Position numbers and translations under genes: made by a program
Assembly (NCBI GenBank): GCA_003116995.1
Contig: BDSL01000081.1
Coordinates: 38,501-102,500 of the forward strand
Length of the DNA: 64,000 bases
From: Yamagishiella unicocca
Lineage: Eukaryota; Chlorophyta; Chlorophyceae; Chlamydomonadales; Volvocaceae
Reading direction: 5' to 3'
Notes under the pieces: generated by a model
Database searches by the model: none
Seen by the model: only the letters and a program-made list of their open reading frames with translations
What the model was told of the DNA's origin: nothing
Shown: in pieces, positions 58,691-64,000 of the stretch
Numbering within the stretch: position 1 is the stretch's first letter
Layout: each line of letters starts with the position of its first letter

Positions 58691-59721
58691 CTACAGCACA
58701 CGCACCATGGTGGTGCCGTCCAAAGCCACAACAGCGGTCAGCTTGCTCGCAGCGTACAGCTCACCGATTGTATGCACCGCCAACCAGCGACCCCATCCGG
58801 CCCGTTGCTTCAAGTCACTCGTGACCTCGCGCTGCAAACGTCTGGGGGGCCCGCCGCAGTAGCCCCCGGTTGAAATCACAGCAGTTTACAGGACGATAGC
58901 TGCGATCAGTGACCAACCACTGGCAAGCCTGTCGACAATATTGGCTCAACACCGCCTGTCAATCAAGCCACACTCGCCCACACTCGCTTTAAGCTGTTGG
59001 CGCAATTCTGAGCACCCGACGCGCGCAATAAGTTCCCGGTGTAATTGTGACAGCAACATTAGGCCACAAGTCAACGCGTCGGTTCACAAGGCATCGTTTC
59101 TTCAAAGTCGCCGCCAGAGCAAAGAGCAGCGGCAGCATCGCAATTCCAGCACCATACCGCCCTAACTCAGTCACCGCGTTCCCGCCCAACGTGAAGCCTA
59201 ACGCTGAGGCAAGGGCGGACGCAAAAGTTGCGGCGGTGTTGTCCCCATTCCGAACGGGTTTGGGCCGGTGGAATTTACACGGCCACCACTGCCGTAGGAT
59301 GGCGTCGTCGCGAGGTTGTCGCGCACGCCGACGCTCGCAAGGAGCTCAGCCCATGTATCGTCGATATGGTCTGCACCGCAAGTATGACACTTCCAGAAGA
59401 CGACTCGATGACCTGCGCGCATGTCCGGGCATCAGCGTTACGACGGCCGTTCATCTACAGCAGAAGCCCCGCTCCCCTGCACAATATACAGCTCAATACG
59501 ACGTCATTGACAACTGCGATTCCTAGTTTCAACGAGATAGCGGACCCGAGCGATAACGTGCGCCCACCGTTCGGAGGGTCACTTATGTGCGGTTCGCGCT
59601 TAAGCCGCTTGGCCACTATTTCAAGCTGCTCTGATGCTCCCTTAAAATCTCGCTTCCAAAGAGTACCGCATGTAGAACAGGCTGTCAGTTCGGTGAAGTG
59701 GCTTGAGTCAGAATGGTCCAT
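58691..59721 (-). CDS. Hypothetical small protein: two CxxC pairs plus one membrane segment
   Basis: Not recognised. A four-exon model can be joined in frame from ATG 59721 to TAG 58691, about 210 residues. Exon 1 has TACSTCGTLWKRDF. A 77-base intron leads to VVFWKCHTCGADHIDDTW, giving two CxxC pairs that could bind zinc. The next acceptor has a good pyrimidine tract (CTTTTGCG...CCTCAG) and opens into LGFTLGGNAVTELGRYGAGI followed by AMLPLLFALAATLKKRC, a likely single membrane helix with a basic flank. The last exon gives REVTSDLKQRAGWGRW and AASKLTAVVALDGTTMVRVL before the stop. Continuity over three introns and the coherent motifs favour a real gene. Against it: no homology I can name, and donors GTATAT and GTGGCC are not ideal. 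Confidence 0.4.
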
Positions 59722-62069
59722 CTTAGCTAGTCTGAGGTACGACCCATATCACGCACTGGACTGTGGCGTTTCACCCTATTAAAGGCACGCAATTTTGGCG
59801 GTTCAGGATATTAGGCTCAAGGTTGTCACGAGCAGCGGTCTGATGGATAGCCGTGTCAAAATAAAACGAAACAGATAAACGACGTACCTAGACTGAATAT
59901 TGCATTATCGGCTTAACCATAGCAAGTTGTTGTCACGACAACGCGAGAAGCAAGCACGTCGTACACTATGGGGAGGTCACATCGCGGCCTTGGTTGAAGC
60001 ATAGTCACGTACTAGATGTGAGCCGTGTGCAGCATGTTACAGTGTCAGCAAGCCCAGGCGAGCCCAGGGCGGACAAGAGGGGGGTTATACCGAGACCAGG
60101 CGAGCCTAGGGCGGACAAGAGGCTGCAGGAGGGGGGCCATACCGAGACGCCACCATACGAGAAGCCAGCGCTAGCAGCCAGCCCCAAGGCACAGGAAAAA
60201 CAGGAAATCCCGCTTTCTACAATACCCTGTCTAGCATTTAACGCATTAACGGAAACCCTGCCAAACCCCGGCAGGTCGGGTGCGGATACATTGGCTGTCT
60301 GCATAACTGTCCCCGACACGCATTGTTTTAACGGCATTGTGTGCTGCATCTTCAAGGGCAAACGGTCCTTCCTTGTTTGCGTCCTTTGGGCTTCCTTACA
60401 ACAAATGACGCCGCTTGGGGCGAAGGGTTGCGATGTACGTGCTATCGTCTGCGCACGCTTTATGTCAGCTGTGCTCTTTACGTGCCCTCGGCGACCAGCG
60501 CGGGGTTGCGCGCGAGAGGAGCCACATGCCGCTGGTGCACCCGCAGAACCACGTTACTGGCTCTTCTTTGCGCTCGCACGAGCGAACAACCCGTTGCCCG
60601 TCGATGCCCCTTCACAACAACATCAGAGGCCGCCTATATGGTCGCTTTAAACTGTGCAGACAAAGCCTGCCGAAGCGACATGCTCCTGCTGCCCTTGCGG
60701 TGCACATAAGCTGCAGGCCTGCAGCTCAAGAGTCCTTCCACCAACGAGAGTCCTTCCACAACGCCACCCGGAACTCGAAGCACCACCGAGAAGATGAGCT
60801 GCAGCCGCACAGTGTGCCGCAGCTGGCCACAGCCCCAGATGATGGTGCCAAGGTGCGTGACCTCCTGGTGGTCCTCGTAGGAGCGCACGCTCGCACACAG
60901 GCGCGGTAAATAAATAGACGCAGACGCGAGTAGCACTGATAAACTAGCAACCAAGCACTCCGCACGCCGTTGCGCTGCCAACCCAGGAGGACGGCCGATC
61001 ACAGTAAACGCCGACGCTACTACTCCATGCAGCCTTGCGTCCGTCATCCTCTGTCGCACCGGCTAATGCCAACATCACTCAGAACACATCGTTTTCCGAA
61101 CCGCCGGGCACGGGAAAGTGCTGCCGGCTCACCGCGACATCCGTACGGCATTGCGGCCAACTGACTCCAAACCAGCGACAACCACCCTCCCTCCGAGAGT
61201 CTAGCCCAAGCCCTCTAGGCACGCTGCCGGCAAGCGCGCAATCTACACGCAGGAGTGATGCCTTTTGTAGGCCACGACAAATACGTAAAACAGCGAAACT
61301 TGTAGACCGGGCCAGCATCCGCTGGCTCGGGTGTTTTCATCGCCCACCGAAAGAGAGACCGCAATCGCGACCGTCTAGCCACGCTCAAGTACCCAGAGTG
61401 CCAACAGCAATCCCGCCAACCAGGGACCTGCGAGGAAGTTCCAACCCAAAACCAAAAGTCAGTTCCAGCTCACCCGACCCAATGTACGCGCGCTGCCGCA
61501 ACCTTCCACACCGCCGCCGCGCCCGGCCTCCTACTCCTCCCTTCTCCGCTCTAGATGCCGCGACTGCGCCGCATCGGCCCCCACCGGGTTCCGTGCCGCG
61601 GCTCGCCTCGCTGCCACCCCCCCAGTTGCGCTACACCAGGTCAAACACCGGGACGGGGCGGGTTGTCCACCCATCGCAAACAATACATGCACGTCTTCAG
61701 TCTTGACGTATACGCCACTGCTGCCCCAGGGATGCAGTGCCATGCACAGCGCGCGCCGCGCACCCCTCCAGAGGGCCACCCGACCGCCATTTCCGCCTCC
61801 CCCGCCGCACCATATCGCCCACACCGACGTCCCGACCACCCGCAGCTCCTCGCAACACAATATCCTGTGGGCCCCTGACGAAGCCTCCGGCTCCAGTCAG
61901 TGCCGACTCTGCGCCCAAGGACCCCGGATGGGCCCGTTGGCGCGGATTGATAGGGTTTAGGAAGCGGGCGCCACTGCGTGCGGCAGCGAGGAAGTAAAAC
62001 CACCGCTCGATGGCCGGTGGGTGCCTCAATGGGGGGTGTCCTGACGGCGGTGTCCCCACTGCTCGCCGC
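59722..62069. other. Intergenic region, no gene supported
   Basis: About 2.3 kb between the small hypothetical gene and the 3' end of the kinase gene. It includes the upstream region of the former and, at the right, the kinase 3' UTR. ORFs at 59994-60650 (plus), 60634-61059 (minus) and 61035-61706 (plus) have no recognisable domain or splice support. A short direct repeat at about 60050-60150 is the only structure seen. Confidence 0.45.
60052..60148. repeat. Imperfect direct repeat
   Basis: CCAGGCGAGCC followed by GGGCGGACAAGAGG and ATACCGAGAC occurs twice, about 45-50 bases apart. It resembles a small mobile-element or satellite scrap, but nothing more can be said. Confidence 0.6.
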
Positions 62070-63951
62070 TCAAAAGTCCTTGAACACGCGGTCCCATTCG
62101 GCCTGCTCCTGCGGTGAGACGCTGGTGGGCTCGCGCGGCTCCGCTCGGTGCGCCTCTGCCAGCTCCAGCTTGCGCTTGGAGCTGTCCGTGTCCTTGGGCT
62201 TGCGAGGGGGGTCCATGCGCCGAGCGGCCAGGGCCTCCCAGTCGAACCCGGAGAACCAGGGGTGAGACTTGATGTCTCGGGCCTTGCCCTGTGAGGAGGC
62301 GGTTGTTGCATGGCGGTTGCGTGGCGGTAGCGAGGTGGTTGCGGCGGTTGTAGTTACGGTGGGAACAAGAGATTTGCGGCACGCTAGGACGACTGAGGCG
62401 ACTCAGGAAGAGATTAGATATCGGCAACCTCAGATGATGGCTTTCACCTCTGCTGATGAAAACAACCCACCCGGTAAATTTCCATCTCCTCCTCCACAGG
62501 AATAATGTGTACGACGGTGCCATGGCGGCCGACAATTCAGATACCCCGCCAAGCACGCAGCCCTTCACCTCACCACCTTACCACCACGGCACGGCACCCC
62601 GTCACGCCCCCTCCATAAACCAAGTATCTAGCATGCAATCCCATATCAGTTCCACCAATCGTTTCCTTATGGGACTCAGTTTTCAGTGCCGACGTGCAGA
62701 TTTCCTATTTTCGTGCCTCCTCCATGAAAAAACCCTAAACCCCTGAACCCCGACCTGCGGCATTCCGCACCTGCAGCATTCCGATGCGCTTGACCGGCTT
62801 CCGCTCCAGCATGCGGCTGATCAGGTCGCGTGCCTCGTCAGACATGTACGGCGGGTACTTGATGGGCCAGCGGTCGTCCACGATGCGGCGCATGACCTCC
62901 ATGGGGTCCTGCGTCTTGGGCGACGTGAACGGCTGCCGGGCCGTCAGCAGCACGTACATCAGGACGCCCAGAGTCCACCTGCACACCGACGAGCAAGAAG
63001 AGCGCCACGGCGGCGTGTGTGTGTCATTAGTCAGCGGACACACAGCTGCTCGGGTTTTCATCGTGTCGTAAGGATCGAAGGTTTGCAGGTGATGGATTCG
63101 GGTTTTCATCGTGTCGTAAGGATCGAAAGTTTGGAGGTGATGGATGCGGTCTATCGGACGGGGTGCGACCCGACCAGGAAAACTTGCTCTAAAACCCTTC
63201 TTGGCTCATGGAAGCCCGGCCGTGAGGCTTTAAGACTCTTCCTCCCTCACCGGAGGTCACATTACGCCCCCTCGGGCACAAAACACGCAGCCAGCTCCCC
63301 CCTCCAGCCCCGTCCCCGCACCCACCAGTCGACTGAATGGTTGTAGCCTCTCCCCATTACGTTCTCCGGTGCCACGTAGCCCGGGGTGCCGCAGAAGGTG
63401 TAGGTGCGGCCACCCATATCCACCTGCTTGGCGAACCCGAAGTCGCCCAGCTTGACGTAGCCCTGCGGGGGTCACGTCATCGCACGGCACAGCACGGCAC
63501 AGCACACACAGCACGTCAGGGATGCCCAACCGCGCGCAGTGCCGACAGTTCCCGCTTCTTGTCCTTCGCGGAACAACCCAGATCCCAGGAAAAACACCCT
63601 TCCCGTGATACAGCAACAGCCACGCGCCATGCCCCCCCTTTCAACATGCAACCTTTCGTCCCAAACGCGCGCATCCCCAGAACTCAAGTCCCGCTAGTAA
63701 AGCTATCTGCTCCTCCAACGTCGGTGCCACCGCCTCCTGGCCACCCAGCACACCTGGCCGTCGATGAGGACGTTCTCCGGCTTGAGGTCGCGGAAGGCGA
63801 TGGAGTTGTCGTGCAGGTACTCCAGCGCCAGCACGATGGAAGCCACGTAGAACTTGGACATTGGCTCCTCCATCCCCTGCCACATCTTCATCTTGGGAGC
63901 CAGGCAGCCCTTGCGAAGGGAGTTCTTGTCTGCCACAGGGTACTTGATCAC
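62070..63951 (-). CDS. AGC-family (PKG/PKA-type) protein kinase, C-terminal part, gene continues past window edge
   Basis: Serine/threonine kinase catalytic domain of the cyclic-nucleotide-dependent type. Four exons join with matching phases: 63951-63754, 63462-63326, 62978-62771, 62288-62070 (stop), about 253 residues. Motifs: catalytic loop [15 protein letters not shown] in [14 protein letters not shown], activation segment [31 protein letters not shown] (subdomain IX), [18 protein letters not shown] (subdomain XI), then a charged tail ending EWDRVFKDF. The activation-loop Thr in [12 protein letters not shown] is present, so the kinase should be activatable. The glycine loop, the ATP-anchoring Lys and any cNMP-binding domains would lie beyond 64000, so PKG and PKA cannot be separated; the RIG...HPWFSGFDW region resembles PKG. 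Such kinases are numerous in algae and often flagellar. Confidence 0.92.
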
Positions 63952-64000
63952 CTGGGGCAGGGGTTGGGGGGAGGGGAGGGGGTTGGGGGGCATGGAGACG

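Noticed and set aside
59994..61706. ORFs of 140-220 codons on both strands
   Set aside because: Basic, Pro/Arg-rich translations with no recognisable motif; part covers a direct repeat and probably the kinase 3' UTR.

Overview
The window looks like nuclear DNA of a volvocine (Chlamydomonas/Volvox-type) green alga. The genes are GC-rich and cut into many short exons with CAG|GT donors. Introns are full of micro- and minisatellites. Candidate TGTAA polyadenylation signals follow several genes, and one intron carries a short TTTTAGGG telomere-type array. There is no sign of bacterial operons, CRISPR arrays, tRNA or rRNA genes. All gene models below were built by hand, joining exons by reading frame, splice sites and family resemblance.

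Layout: (1) 152-4821, plus strand: an FAD monooxygenase resembling zeaxanthin epoxidase. (2) 25667-5837, minus strand: a very large TPR protein recognised as SKI3/TTC37, scaffold of the Ski complex for cytoplasmic 3'-5' mRNA decay; nearly every intron holds its own tandem repeat. (3) 26433-31956, plus strand: a long low-complexity, probably nuclear, protein of unknown function. (4) 38336-33374, minus strand: a sarcosine/pipecolate/N-methyl-amino-acid oxidase-like flavoenzyme with an N-terminal presequence. (5) 39309-45882, plus strand: an F-box-like leucine-rich-repeat protein. (6) 57389-46792, minus strand: condensin subunit SMC4, essentially complete. (7) 59721-58691, minus strand: a small tentative gene with two CxxC pairs and a membrane segment. 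(8) 63951-62070, minus strand: the C-terminal half of an AGC (PKG/PKA-type) protein kinase that runs off the right edge.

The genes mostly alternate in strand, giving divergent promoters around 25.7-26.4 kb and 38.3-39.3 kb and convergent 3' ends around 5 kb, 32.5 kb and 46.3 kb. They are unrelated housekeeping and regulatory genes, not a pathway cluster.

The most unusual content is in the introns: a shared sense-oriented sequence just inside 5' splice sites of three genes (introner-like), GC-AG introns including one whose donor is the first unit of a tandem array, a duplicated splice donor, a pure CTG array of about 68 units next to a 3' splice site, and a higher-order G-rich minisatellite of about 1 kb.
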